In this document: positions 17,590 through 26,659 of the stretch, one piece after another
How the letters are laid out: the number at the start of each line of letters is the position of its first letter
Position numbering within the stretch: position 1 is the stretch's first letter
Assembly (NCBI RefSeq): GCF_019263705.2
Contig: NZ_JADQDK010000001.1
Location: 992,001-1,056,000, forward strand
Length of the DNA: 64,000 nucleotides
Origin: Pseudonocardia abyssalis
Lineage (GTDB): Bacteria; Actinomycetota; Actinomycetes; Mycobacteriales; Pseudonocardiaceae
Direction: 5' to 3'
Program-made: the position numbers and the translations under genes
The notes under the pieces: generated by a model
The model's input: the letters and a program-made list of their open reading frames with translations, nothing else
The model's database searches: none
What the model was told of the DNA's origin: nothing

Positions 17590-17910
17590 ATGTCGCGCTC
17601 CACCCTGGTCAACTGGCTGCTCGTGCTGGCGGTGCTCGTCATCGCGGTCATCCCGCTGGTGTTCATCGGCAGCGACACCGAGTTCGGCGGGGCCGACGGT
17701 CTCGCCGTCGAGCAGATCGAGGCCGACCACCCCGACTACGAGCCCTGGTTCACGCCGTTGTTCGAGCCGGAGGCCGAGACCGCGTCCACGCTGTTCGCGC
17801 TGCAGGCGGCGATCGGGGCCGGGTTCCTCGGTTACCTGTTCGGCACGCTGAACGCCCGGCGCCGCCTCGCGGCGGCCCGCCCCGACTCCCGGCTCGACGA
17901 TCCCGCCTGA
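17590..17910 (+). CDS. cbiN: Cobalt transport auxiliary protein CbiN
   Basis: The 106-residue protein has the CbiN pattern of an N-terminal membrane helix (LVNWLLVLAVLVIAVIPLVF), a short external segment (FGGADGLAVEQIEADHPDYEPWFTP) and a C-terminal helix (STLFALQAAIGAGFLGYLFG). CbiN helps load metal into CbiM. The segment with PDYEPWF and the following short interval is the family signature. It starts one base after cbiM and its stop overlaps the ATG of cbiQ. Confidence 0.88.
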   Translation: MSRSTLVNWLLVLAVLVIAVIPLVFIGSDTEFGGADGLAVEQIEADHPDYEPWFTPLFEPEAETASTLFALQAAIGAGFLGYLFGTLNARRRLAAARPDSRLDDPA

Positions 17911-18644
17911 TGCACGGGCTCGACACCCTGGCGCACACCACGCCGTGGCGGCTGCGGCACCCGGGGGAGAAGGCGCTGCTGGCCCTCGGGCTGGTCGGGG
18001 CGGCGGTGGCGCTCCCACCGTGGCCCGGTGCGCCGATCGTCGGAGCGGTCGCGCTCGCGATCCTGCTCGGCCCGCTGCGGCTGCGGCCCGCCCAGGTGCT
18101 GCGCGCGGTACGGGCCCCGATGGTGTTCGTCGTCGTCGGGTCGGTGCCGCTGCTCGTCGCGGTCGGGGGCGACCCGCTGGTCCGGTGGGCCCCCGAGGGC
18201 CTCGGTCAGGCGGTCGCGCTCGCCGGGCGGGGCACGGCCGCGCTGCTGTGCCTGATCCTGTTCGCGGCCAGCACCCCGCTGGCCGACGCACTGCCCCGGC
18301 TGGAGCGCCTCGGTGTGCCCGCGGCCGTCACCGAGGTCGCGGCACTGGTCTACCGGCTGCTGTTCCTGCTCCTGGAGACGGCGGGCACGGTCCGCGAGGC
18401 GCAGGCCGGCCGGCTGGGCTTCCGCACGTGGCGCACCACCTACCGGTGCGTCGCGAGCCAGGCCGCGGCGATCTTCGTCGGGTGCTTCGACCGTGCCCGG
18501 CGCCTGGAGCAGGGCCTCGCGCTGCGCGGGTACACCGGATCCCTGCGGGTGCAGGTGCAGGAGCGGCCGCTGTCGGTGCCGTTCGTCGTCGCCTCGGCGG
18601 TGCTGGTCGCCGCGGTCGTCAGCACCACGCTGGTGCTCGCGTGA
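17910..18644 (+). CDS. cbiQ: ECF transporter T component CbiQ
   Basis: The 244-residue membrane protein is the coupling (T) subunit. It has about six helices and the cytoplasmic EAQAGRLGFRTW region (residues ~155-170) preceding the second coupling helix segment ERLEQGLALRGYTG-like (RARRLEQGLALRGY). These Ala-Arg-Gly motifs contact the ATPase. It overlaps cbiO by GTGA. Confidence 0.9.
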   Translation: MHGLDTLAHTTPWRLRHPGEKALLALGLVGAAVALPPWPGAPIVGAVALAILLGPLRLRPAQVLRAVRAPMVFVVVGSVPLLVAVGGDPLVRWAPEGLGQAVALAGRGTAALLCLILFAASTPLADALPRLERLGVPAAVTEVAALVYRLLFLLLETAGTVREAQAGRLGFRTWRTTYRCVASQAAAIFVGCFDRARRLEQGLALRGYTGSLRVQVQERPLSVPFVVASAVLVAAVVSTTLVLA

Positions 18645-19504
18645 CGCCCGTCCTCGAGGCGCGCGGCCTGCGCTTCTCCTACGAGCCCGGGCGCCCCGTC
18701 CTCGACGGCGCCGACCTCGCCCTGCACGCCGGCCGCCGGGTCGCCGTGCTCGGGCCCAACGGCGGCGGCAAGACGACGCTGTTCCGGCTCCTCGCCGGGG
18801 CGCTCGCGGCGTCGTCGGGGCAGGTGCTGCTCGACGGTGCCCCGGTCGTCCGCAACCGGCGCGGGCTCACCGCGTTGCGCACCCAGGTGCAGCTGGTCCT
18901 GCAGGACCCCGACGACCAGCTGTTCTCGGCGAGCGTCGGCCAGGACGTGTCGTTCGGGCCGGTCAACCTCGGGCTCGCCCCCGACGAGGTGCGGGCCCGG
19001 GTCGACGGTGCGCTCGACGCCCTGGGGATCTCCGCGCTCGCCGACCGCCCGACGCACCTGCTGTCGTTCGGGCAGAAGAAGCGCGTCGCGATCGCGGGGG
19101 CCGTCGCGATGGCGCCGCGGCTGCTCGTGCTCGACGAGCCGACGGCGGGCCTGGACCCGGCGGGCGTCGAGGAACTGCTGGTCACCCTCGCCGCGCTGCA
19201 CACGGCCGGCACGACGCCGGTGCTGTCCACGCACGACGTCGACCTCGCGCAGCGCTGGGCCGACGAGGTCGCGGTCGTCGTCGACGGGCGGGTGGTCACC
19301 GGGGAGACCTCGACGATCCTCGGCGACGCCGGGCTGCTCCGCGCGGCCCGGCTCGGCCCGGCCTGGGCCCCCGCGGTGCACCGGCTGCTCGCCGACGCGG
19401 GGTCCGACGCGCGCCCCCGCACCGCCGCCGAGCTGCACGCCCTGCTCGAGGTGGTGCACGCCACCGGTGGCGCACCCGGGTCGGGAGGCGGCACACAGGG
19501 GTGA
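18641..19504 (+). CDS. cbiO: ECF transporter ATPase CbiO
   Basis: The 287-residue ABC ATPase powers the cobalt importer. Walker A is GPNGGGKTT (~residue 37), the Q-loop lies in VLQDPDDQLFSASVGQDVSFGPVN (an ECF-type signature), the ABC signature is LLSFGQKKRVAIAG, Walker B is LLVLDEPTAGLDP and the H-loop His is in STHDVDL. The GTG start overlaps the cbiQ stop. A Gly/Ser-rich tail follows the ABC fold. Confidence 0.92.
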   Translation: MTPVLEARGLRFSYEPGRPVLDGADLALHAGRRVAVLGPNGGGKTTLFRLLAGALAASSGQVLLDGAPVVRNRRGLTALRTQVQLVLQDPDDQLFSASVGQDVSFGPVNLGLAPDEVRARVDGALDALGISALADRPTHLLSFGQKKRVAIAGAVAMAPRLLVLDEPTAGLDPAGVEELLVTLAALHTAGTTPVLSTHDVDLAQRWADEVAVVVDGRVVTGETSTILGDAGLLRAARLGPAWAPAVHRLLADAGSDARPRTAAELHALLEVVHATGGAPGSGGGTQG

Positions 19505-19596
19505 GTGGCACCATGGCGAACGGCGGTCGAGTGGCCCGGTTCCCGTGACCACCGCTGGCATCCAGCGCCGCCGGTGAGGTAAGTGAAGGAGTCACG

Positions 19597-19911
19597 GTGG
19601 CCGACCCGCAGCATGCGGCGAACCCGGTCCTGATCACGGACGCGGCGATGTCCTACGAGGAGGAGCTCGCCGCCCGCAAGCACCGCTACAAGATCATGAT
19701 GGGGATGCGGATCCCGCTGATGATCCTCGCGGCCGTCTTCTACTCCGTTCCGTGGCTCGCGGTCACCCTGCTCGTCATCTCGATCCCGCTGCCGTGGATG
19801 GCCGTGCTGATCGCCAACGACCGGCTGCCGAAGAAGCGTGAGGACGTCAACCGCTTCCAGGCCGACCGCCCGCAGATCGAGGACCGCGAGCACCGCGTCA
19901 TCGACGGCTGA
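19597..19911 (+). CDS. DUF3099 family membrane protein
   Basis: The 104-residue protein matches the actinobacterial DUF3099 family: LITDAAMSYEEELAARKHRYKIMMGMRIP, two membrane helices (MILAAVFYSVPWLAVTLLVISI, residues ~46-68, and PLPWMAVLIAND), then a charged tail. Function is unknown; it is broadly conserved in actinobacteria. The start is GTG with a GAAGGAG site upstream. Confidence 0.82.
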   Translation: MADPQHAANPVLITDAAMSYEEELAARKHRYKIMMGMRIPLMILAAVFYSVPWLAVTLLVISIPLPWMAVLIANDRLPKKREDVNRFQADRPQIEDREHRVIDG

Positions 19912-19930
19912 GTCGTCCGGGGGCGGTCCG

Positions 19931-20351
19931 TCAGGCGGCCTCACCGAACCGCGTCCACATCGACTGCAGGCCCGAGATCGGCGCGACGAGGTCGTGCACC
20001 CCCTGGTCGAACAGGACGCCCGCGAGGCCCCCGGCGGCCGGCGTGGCGGCGAGGCCCGTGAGGTCGGCGGGAGTGATCGTCATGACGGCGGTGGCCGTCG
20101 CCGTCCCGGCCCCGTCGCGGGCCGCGGCGAACGCCGCCACGTGGTGTCGCCCGGTGAACGCGAGCAGGAACCGCTGCTCCCCGACGACGCTCACGAGGGG
20201 CGCGGGTCCTCGGCCGTTCCGGTCGGCACCAGCCACCGGTGCTCCAGGCCGTGGACCGCCTCCCACAGCCGGACGCGGTTCGGGCCGGCGGAGTCGGCGC
20301 GGACGGACGCCGCGATCTCGTCGACGTCGGGCGGTGGGGCCGTGCCGGCAT
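19931..20351 (-). pseudogene. SseB-like protein gene with two apparent -1 frameshifts
   Basis: Three consecutive frames each encode part of one protein. The ATG (20349-20351) opens in one frame; the next ~45 codons (DVDEIAASVRADSAG, LWEAVHGLEHRWLVP) are in a second, and the C-terminal half (EQRFLLAFTGRHHVAAF, TITPADLTGLAAT, GLAGVLFDQG) in a third. Both switches fall at runs of four C on the coding strand (plus-strand G4 at 20336-20339 and 20197-20200). Adding one C at each restores a single 140-residue SseB-like reading frame. This is either a sequencing indel in homopolymers or a recent pseudogene. A GTGA overlap at 20191-20194 alternatively gives two small genes. Confidence 0.6.
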
Positions 20352-20376
20352 CGGAATGCTTCCGAACGGTAGTTCT

Positions 20377-20778
20377 CTAGATCTCTCCCGCCTCGGCCCG
20401 GGCGCGGCGCGAGGGCGTGAACGCGCAGAGGTCGAGCAGGCCGGGCGGGTCGTCGACGCCGGGACCGCCCGCGCGCACCCACTCCACGACCTCTTCCACG
20501 GTCTCCGGGTGCAGCACGTTGGCCAGCCAGACCGGCCGGGCTCCCGCGGCCCGGCCGGCCGGGGACGGCCCGACGACCACGACGTTGGACCGCTCGCACG
20601 CGTCGAGGCAGTCGGTGACGCGCACCCGAGCGTCCCCACCGACACCGTCGACGAGCGCCGCGACCTGGCCGGCGTGGTCGACGCCGGGGTGCTTGCGGTC
20701 GGTTCCGCAGCAGCACCCGCGGCAGACGGTCACGGTGCATCCGGCGGGGGAGGAGGGGGAGGTGCGGCGACGGGACAC
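20377..20778 (-). CDS. (2Fe-2S) thioredoxin-like ferredoxin domain protein
   Basis: The 133-residue product resembles stand-alone thioredoxin-fold [2Fe-2S] ferredoxins. The cluster ligands are expected in TVTVCRGCCCGTDRKHPG (near residue 17) and TDCLDACERSNVVVV (~55-70), the paired Cys pattern of the family. The C-terminal half, RPVWLANVLHPETVEEVVEWV, is typical of the actinobacterial version. The start is GTG at 20778. The partner reductase or oxidase is not evident. Confidence 0.75.
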   Translation of the reverse strand: MSRRRTSPSSPAGCTVTVCRGCCCGTDRKHPGVDHAGQVAALVDGVGGDARVRVTDCLDACERSNVVVVGPSPAGRAAGARPVWLANVLHPETVEEVVEWVRAGGPGVDDPPGLLDLCAFTPSRRARAEAGEI

Positions 20779-20788
20779 GGATCCACCT

Positions 20789-20812
20789 TATGCATGCAGA
20801 TCTGCGCAGATA
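20789..20812. promoter_or_regulatory. Imperfect 24-bp palindrome upstream of the ferredoxin gene
   Basis: The sequence centred on AGATCT at 20798-20803 has two 12-base arms that match at 8 of 12 positions (TATGCATGCAGA and, on the other strand, TATCTGCGCAGA). It lies 10-34 bases upstream of the GTG of the ferredoxin gene, within its promoter region, and is AT-rich for this genome. It is a candidate operator. Confidence 0.4.
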
Positions 20813-20907
20813 CCACTCGATCGGCGCAACAGCCGTCAACGTCGCGGTGATGCCGTGCTTCCCGACTGGTGCAGCTCTCGGACCCGGGAGCAGCCGGGGA
20901 GGGCCCC

Positions 20908-21042
20908 ATGGTCACCGACGCGCTCGACGTGGCGTTCGTCGTGCCGAGCAGTGGGCCGTCCGGACTGTACGGACCGTCCTTCCGAACGACACTGCTTCTT
21001 CAGACCGTGCCTGTGCAGCGGACCCGAGCGGCGACGTGGTGA
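20908..21042 (+). pseudogene. N-terminal fragment of an amide/urea-type ABC binding protein
   Basis: The ATG is preceded by a GGGGAGG site. The 44-codon frame reads MVTDALDVAFVVPSSGPSGLYGPS, which fits the N-terminal strand and SGPxGxYGPS turn of cytoplasm- or membrane-associated amide/urea substrate-binding proteins. The usual continuation (an Ala-Val-Glu-Glu-Ile-Asn helix) is missing: after GPS the frame runs into FRTTLLLQT and stops. The gene looks truncated by deletion. Confidence 0.5.
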
Positions 21043-21300
21043 CCCCGGACCAGGGCCTGTGCTACGAGCTGGCCGGCGTGATCGGCGGAACCGACGTGCT
21101 CGCCGGCCCGGCTGCGGTGCTCGGGCTGCGGGCGGTTCCCCTCGATGCGGCGGACCTCCCGCTGTTGCCGGTCACTCCCGCCGCGCTGTGCGCGCTCGGG
21201 ATGGACGTCCTCCCCGGACTGTTCGTCGAGGAGTACCGGGCGATGGTGTCCGACGTGCGGGCGACGTCGGCGGCGCACGTGCTCAAGGACCCCGGCTTCC

Positions 21301-21399
21301 TGGAACGACCCAGCCTGGAACGACCCAGCCCGGAACGACCCAGCCCGGAACGACCCAGCCCGGAACGACCCAGCCCGGAACGACCCAGCCCGGAACGAC
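21301..21399 (+). repeat. 15-bp tandem repeat, six full copies
   Basis: The unit YGGAACGACCCAGCC is repeated exactly at 21301, 21316, 21331, 21346, 21361 and 21376, with a 9-base partial copy at 21391. The first two copies begin with T and the rest with C. Being 15 bp it preserves the frame (PERPS) of the surrounding ORF and could vary in copy number. Confidence 0.92.
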
Positions 21400-21474
21400 G
21401 CTCGACCGGGCTGCGGTGCTCTCCCGGTACGACGGCGGCCCCCGGGTGCTCGCGCGCGGTCCGCGGCGCCCGGT

Positions 21475-22301
<827 letters not shown>

Positions 22302-22305
<4 letters not shown>

Positions 22306-23225
22306 GTGAGTGCGACGGCCACCCGCGCCGCCAGTTCCGCGTTGGCCCGCACGAGTGCGAGGTTGGTGCGCAGGCTCGCACCGTCGCTGCCGGCGTGGAA
22401 GTGCTCCAGCAGGGCCGGGGTGACGTCCTTGCCGGTGATCCCGCGATCGGCGAGCAGCGCGAGGCCCTCGGCGAGGAGGCGGTCGTGCAGGGCCGCGTCG
22501 AGCTCGTCGCCGACGGCGACGGGCTGCGCCAGCACCGCGCCGACACCGGGCGACAGCTCGCGGTGCGCGCGCCACACCGCGGCGGCCTGCTCCGGCGAGT
22601 CGACGCGCCACGGCACCGGATGGCCCGAGTCGCGCCGGTAGAAGCCGGGGAAGGCGTCGGTGCCGTAGCCCAGCACCGGTACCGACTCGGTCTCCAGCAC
22701 CTCCAGCGTGGCGGCGACGTCGAGGATGGACTTCACCCCCGAGCACACGACGAGCACGCCGGTGCGGGCGAGGGCGGCGAGGTCGGCGGAGACGTCCCAG
22801 GACTCCCGGGCCCCGCGGTGCACCCCGCCGAGGCCGCCCGTGGCGAACAGGGCCACCCCGGCCGCGGCGGCGAGTGCGGCGGTGGCGGCGACGGTGGTCG
22901 CCCCGTCGCGCCCGAGCCCCACGGCGACGCCGAGGTCGCGGACCGAGAGCTTGTCGAGGCCGCCGCCGCACACGCGGTCGAGCTCGGCCGCCGACAGGCC
23001 GACGCGCGGCACGCCGTCGAGCACCGCGACGGTCGCCGGGACCGCCCCGTTGGCCCGGACGGCGGCCTCCAGCTCGTCGGCGGCGGCGCGGTTCTGCGGG
23101 GCCGGCAGCCCGTGGGCGAGGATCGTGCTCTCCAGGGCGACGACGGCACCGCCCGACGCGAGCGTGTGACGCACCTCGGGGGAGGGGACCGGCGAGAAGA
23201 CGGAACGGGACACGTGGGGCATCAT
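22302..23225 (-). CDS. psuG: Pseudouridine-5'-phosphate glycosidase
   Basis: The 307-residue protein matches PsuG (IndA family). Conserved segments are VVALESTILAHGLPAPQN (residues ~25-42), TVAVLDGVPRVGLSAAEL, KLSVRDLGVAVGLGRDGATTVAAT (~95-118; catalytic Lys), FATGGLGGVHRG and VPVLGYGTDAFPGFY. It cleaves the C-glycosidic bond of pseudouridine monophosphate. The start is ATG at 23225 or 23222, or GTG at 23213; the ATGs overlap the divergent DUF3039 gene start, so promoters must lie inside one of the coding sequences. Confidence 0.9.
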
Positions 23226-23481
23226 GGACGACATGGCGACCCAGGTTCTGCCCGACGTCGAGACGCGGCCCGAGGGCACCGACAGCACGGGCACCGACGA
23301 GCCCAAGATGTTCCACTACGTGAAGAAGAACCGGATCGCGGAGAGCGCGGTCCTGGGCAACATGGTGCAGGCGCTGTGCGGGGAGACGTTCCCCGTCACG
23401 CGCTCGCCCAAGCCCGGCTCCCCGGTGTGCCCGGACTGCAAGAAGATCTTCGAGGGACTCCGCCCCGGCGGGGACGCCTGA
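23224..23481 (+). CDS. DUF3039 family protein
   Basis: The 85-residue protein is the actinobacterial DUF3039: MFHYVKKNRIAESAVLGNMVQALCGETFPV, then SPKPGSPVCPDCKKIFEGL. The Cys pattern (C..GE..., CPDC) suggests a small zinc or iron site. The function is unknown, but conservation in nearly all actinobacteria suggests a housekeeping role. ATG is at 23224 or 23233; the first overlaps the divergent psuG start by two bases. Confidence 0.85.
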   Translation: MDDMATQVLPDVETRPEGTDSTGTDEPKMFHYVKKNRIAESAVLGNMVQALCGETFPVTRSPKPGSPVCPDCKKIFEGLRPGGDA

Positions 23482-23488
23482 GCCCGCG

Positions 23489-24133
23489 ATGCCCACACGA
23501 GGTGCCGTCCGCGGCTGGGTGTACGACCGCGCGATCACGGGTCTGACGGCCGGCTGGTACCGCGCCGTGTTCGACCGGCTTCCCGACGGTGCCCGGGTCC
23601 TCGACGTCGGCATCGGCACCGGCACCGCGCTCGCCCGCGGCGGCGACCGCGTCCGCGAGAAGGACCTGCACGTCACCGGCCTCGACATCGACCGCGACTA
23701 CCTGCGTCGTTGTGTCGAGGAGATGGCGAAGGCCGGGCTGGCCGGCCAGGTCACGCCGCTGCTGGAGTCGGTCTACGACCACCGCGGCGGGCCGTACGAC
23801 GCCGCCTACTTCAGCGCCAGCCTGATGCTGCTGCCCGACCCGGTGGCCGCGCTGCGTCACGTCGCGGGGCTCCTGGAGCCCGACGGGCAGCTGTTCTTCA
23901 CCCAGACCTTCCACCACCGGCGCTCGCCGCTGCGGGAGAAGCTCAAGCCGCTGGTCCGGCACGTCACCTCGATCGACTTCGGCACCGTCACCTACGAGGA
24001 CGACTTCCGCCACGTGCTGGCCGACGCCGACCTGGAGGTGCTGGAGCTGGTCACCCTCGGCTCCACCCGCGCGTCGTCGTACCGCCTCGCCGTGGCCGTC
24101 CCCGAGGGCGACGACCGCAGCGTCGCGGCCTGA
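23489..24133 (+). CDS. Class I SAM-dependent methyltransferase
   Basis: The 214-residue protein has motif I RVLDVGIGTGTAL (residues ~36-48), motif II TGLDIDRDYLRRC (~63-75) and PYDAAYFSASLMLLPDPVAALR (motif IV/post). It resembles small-molecule or phosphatidylethanolamine-type methyltransferases, but no substrate can be assigned. It starts 7 bases after DUF3039 and is convergent with phaZ, with only 4 bases between stops. Confidence 0.78.
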   Translation: MPTRGAVRGWVYDRAITGLTAGWYRAVFDRLPDGARVLDVGIGTGTALARGGDRVREKDLHVTGLDIDRDYLRRCVEEMAKAGLAGQVTPLLESVYDHRGGPYDAAYFSASLMLLPDPVAALRHVAGLLEPDGQLFFTQTFHHRRSPLREKLKPLVRHVTSIDFGTVTYEDDFRHVLADADLEVLELVTLGSTRASSYRLAVAVPEGDDRSVAA

Positions 24134-24137
24134 GCGG

Positions 24138-24959
24138 CTACTCCGCCAGGAACGAGTCGATCACCGGGGCGAGGTCCTTCGCCTCGGTGAGCAGCGCGAG
24201 GTGCCCGCCCGAGTAGACGTGCAGCCGGGAGTTCGGGATGCCCTTGTGCATGATCCGGGCGTTGACCAGCGGGATGATCGGGTCGTCGTCGCCCGCGACG
24301 ATCAGCGTGGGCTGCCGGATCAGGGGCAGGCCCGGCAGGCTGCTCCAGCCGGCCCCGGCGAGGAGCTGGTAGTAGTAGCCGCGCTTGGGGCCCTTGCGGG
24401 TGTAGGTGTGCAGCACCTCCGACGCCTTCTCGGGGTGCGTGCGCATGGTGCCGCCGTAGATCTCGCCGGCGATGGTGCGCGCGTACTCGGGGTCGCGGTG
24501 GCGGCGCGGAGTGAGCATCTTGGCCAGCACGTTCGGCCGGGCCGGCACCATCAGCGAGCCGGTGCCCGTCGCGGCGAGCACGAGCTTGCGGCACCGGCGC
24601 CGGTTCACCGCCGCGAACTGTTGGGCGAGCCCGCCGCCCCACGAGAAGCCCATGACGTCGACCTGGGAGTACCCGAGGCGCTTGGTGAGCGATCCGACCA
24701 GCGGCGCGAACGTCGACATGTGGTACGGCAGCAGGGGCATCGGGGAGCCGCCGATGCCGGGTACGTCGAACCGGATGACCTCCAGCTCGGGAGGCAGCTC
24801 GTCGACGAAGGGCTGGAGCAGCTCCAGGCTCGCGCCGATGCCGTTCATCAGCAGCAGCGGAGTGCGGGAGGCGGCCCCGGTGGCGCGGCGCACGGCCACG
24901 CGCAGGCGGCGCCCCCGGACGTCGAGTTCAAGGATCTCGTCGGTCATCGCGGTGTTCAT
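24138..24959 (-). CDS. phaZ: Intracellular PHA depolymerase (mcl type)
   Basis: The 273-residue alpha/beta hydrolase matches Pseudomonas intracellular medium-chain PHA depolymerase along its length: LLLMNGIGASLELLQPFVDEL, FDVPGIGGSP, the nucleophile elbow MGFSWGGGLAQQFA (Ser in GFSWGG), KLVLAATGTGSLMVPARPNVL and TLIVAGDDDPIIPL (acid residue) with GGHLALL (His). It mobilises stored polyester. The ATG overlaps the phaC stop (ATGA), so synthesis and degradation genes are in one operon. Confidence 0.88.
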   Translation of the reverse strand: MNTAMTDEILELDVRGRRLRVAVRRATGAASRTPLLLMNGIGASLELLQPFVDELPPELEVIRFDVPGIGGSPMPLLPYHMSTFAPLVGSLTKRLGYSQVDVMGFSWGGGLAQQFAAVNRRRCRKLVLAATGTGSLMVPARPNVLAKMLTPRRHRDPEYARTIAGEIYGGTMRTHPEKASEVLHTYTRKGPKRGYYYQLLAGAGWSSLPGLPLIRQPTLIVAGDDDPIIPLVNARIMHKGIPNSRLHVYSGGHLALLTEAKDLAPVIDSFLAE

Positions 24960-26659
24960 CGCACCCGAACGTAGTCGCCGGGGGCGGGGACGAGGGCGTG
25001 CAGCCCCCTCCCGCCCAGCTCGGCGGGCGCGTCGACGTCGGCGCCGCTGCGCTTACCGAGCCACTCGGCGTGGTCGGGCCACCAGGAGCCCTTGACGGTC
25101 TCCGCGACGGCCAGCCACGCGTCGGCGGTGGTCGGCGTGGGCGTGCGCGACTCCGCGGGCGCGACCCGGAAGCTCGCCTTCGGGTTGCCCGGCGGGTTGA
25201 CCAGCGAGGCGATGTGGCCGCTGGTGGAGAGGACGAACCGGCTCTCGCCGCCGAGGAGCCGGGTGGTGCGGAAGCAGGACTGCCAGGCGCAGAGGTGATC
25301 GGCGATCCCGGCGATGACGTAGGCGTCGCGGTCGACCTTCGACAGGTCCACCGGCGTGCCCAGCATCGTCGTGCCGCCGGGGGTGATCAGCGCGTTCGAC
25401 ACGGCGATGTCGATGAAGTCGCGGTGCAGCCCGGCCGTCATGCGCGTGGTGTCGGCGTTCCAGAACAGGATGTCGAACGGCTTCGGCGCCTTACCGCGCA
25501 GGTAGTTGTTGACCCAGTAGTTCCAGATGAGGTCGTTGGGGCGCAGCCAGGCGAACACCTCGGCCAGCGTGCGGCCGTCGAGGTAGCCCTTCTTCTGCGA
25601 CGTCTCCACGGCCTGGCGCGCGGTCTCCGGGTCGAGCAGGGCACCGGTCGTGCCGGCCTTGGCCTGGTCGAGGACGGTGACCGCGAACGTCACCGACGCC
25701 ACCCGCTCCTGCGCGCCCGTGGCCGCGAGGTGGCCCAGCAGCATCGAGGTGATCATGCCGCCGGAGCAGAACGCCATCAGCGCCGTGCTGGACTGCCGGC
25801 TGATCCGCTCGCAGGCCGTCATGGCGTCGAGGATGGCGGCGCCGTAGGTGTCGAGGTCCCACGCCGCGTGCTCGGCGTCGGGGTTGCGCCAGGACATCAG
25901 GAACACCTGCTGGCCGCTGCGCACCAGGTTCTCGACGATGCTGCGGTCCGGCGCGAGGTCGGCGACGTAGTACTTGTTGATCGTCGGCGGGACGAGCAGC
26001 AGCGGGATCTCGCGGACCGTCCCGGTCTGCGGCAGGTACTGGATCAGCTCGAAGACCGGCGTGCGCAGCACGACCGCACCGGGGGTGCAGGCGAGGTCCT
26101 CGCCGACGGTGAACGCGTCGGGCTCCACCATCGACGGCACGCGGGGAGCCGTCGAGAGGTCGGCGACGAGATGCTTCACCCCGCTGACGATGCTCGCGCC
26201 GCGCGTCTCCTTCGCGGCCTGCCACAGCGCCGGGTTGACCAGGCTGTTGCTGGGGGCGAGTGCGTCGACGACGTTGCCGACGGCGAACTGGACGCGCTCG
26301 TGGTCGGCCCAGTCCAGGTCGGCGTCCTCGACGAGGTCGGTGGCCGCCCCGCCGGCGGCGATGTGGGCCTGCACGAGCCGGCGCAGCACCGGGTTCTCGG
26401 TCCACGCCGGGTCGGAGTACCGCTTGTCCCTGGGGTTCGGGGCGACCTCGGAGGCGCCGACCCCGATCTTCGCCAGCTCGGCGGCGAGGCCGGCTCCGCG
26501 GCGCGCGAGCGTCACCGGCTTCACGGCGAGCGAGGCGGCCATCCGCAGACCGGCCGCGGCGGGCAGCATGCGCCGCAGCGGGCCCAGCGCCCCGTCGGAG
26601 AGCAGCATGTCGAGGCCGGTCGCGACGTCGGCGTCGGCGGGGTCCTGCTCCACGGTCAT
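24956..26659 (-). CDS. phaC: Poly(3-hydroxyalkanoate) synthase, second copy
   Basis: This 567-residue synthase has the triad Cys298 (AFCSGGM), Asp454 (GIADHLCAW) and His482 (SGHIASLVNPP), again with a 28-residue Asp-His spacing. PPTINKYYVADL and WNYWVNNYLRG are conserved blocks. Linkage to an mcl-type PhaZ suggests a class II-like, medium-chain specificity, in contrast to the synthase at 10079. The ATG has a perfect AAGGAG five bases upstream and overlaps the stop of the YihY gene (ATGA). Confidence 0.9.
   Translation of the reverse strand: MTVEQDPADADVATGLDMLLSDGALGPLRRMLPAAAGLRMAASLAVKPVTLARRGAGLAAELAKIGVGASEVAPNPRDKRYSDPAWTENPVLRRLVQAHIAAGGAATDLVEDADLDWADHERVQFAVGNVVDALAPSNSLVNPALWQAAKETRGASIVSGVKHLVADLSTAPRVPSMVEPDAFTVGEDLACTPGAVVLRTPVFELIQYLPQTGTVREIPLLLVPPTINKYYVADLAPDRSIVENLVRSGQQVFLMSWRNPDAEHAAWDLDTYGAAILDAMTACERISRQSSTALMAFCSGGMITSMLLGHLAATGAQERVASVTFAVTVLDQAKAGTTGALLDPETARQAVETSQKKGYLDGRTLAEVFAWLRPNDLIWNYWVNNYLRGKAPKPFDILFWNADTTRMTAGLHRDFIDIAVSNALITPGGTTMLGTPVDLSKVDRDAYVIAGIADHLCAWQSCFRTTRLLGGESRFVLSTSGHIASLVNPPGNPKASFRVAPAESRTPTPTTADAWLAVAETVKGSWWPDHAEWLGKRSGADVDAPAELGGRGLHALVPAPGDYVRVR

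Noticed and set aside
21301..21399. PERPS repeat as an adhesin or secreted repeat domain
   Set aside because: There is no signal peptide on the ORF and its C-terminus is antisense to another gene, so a surface function is not supported.
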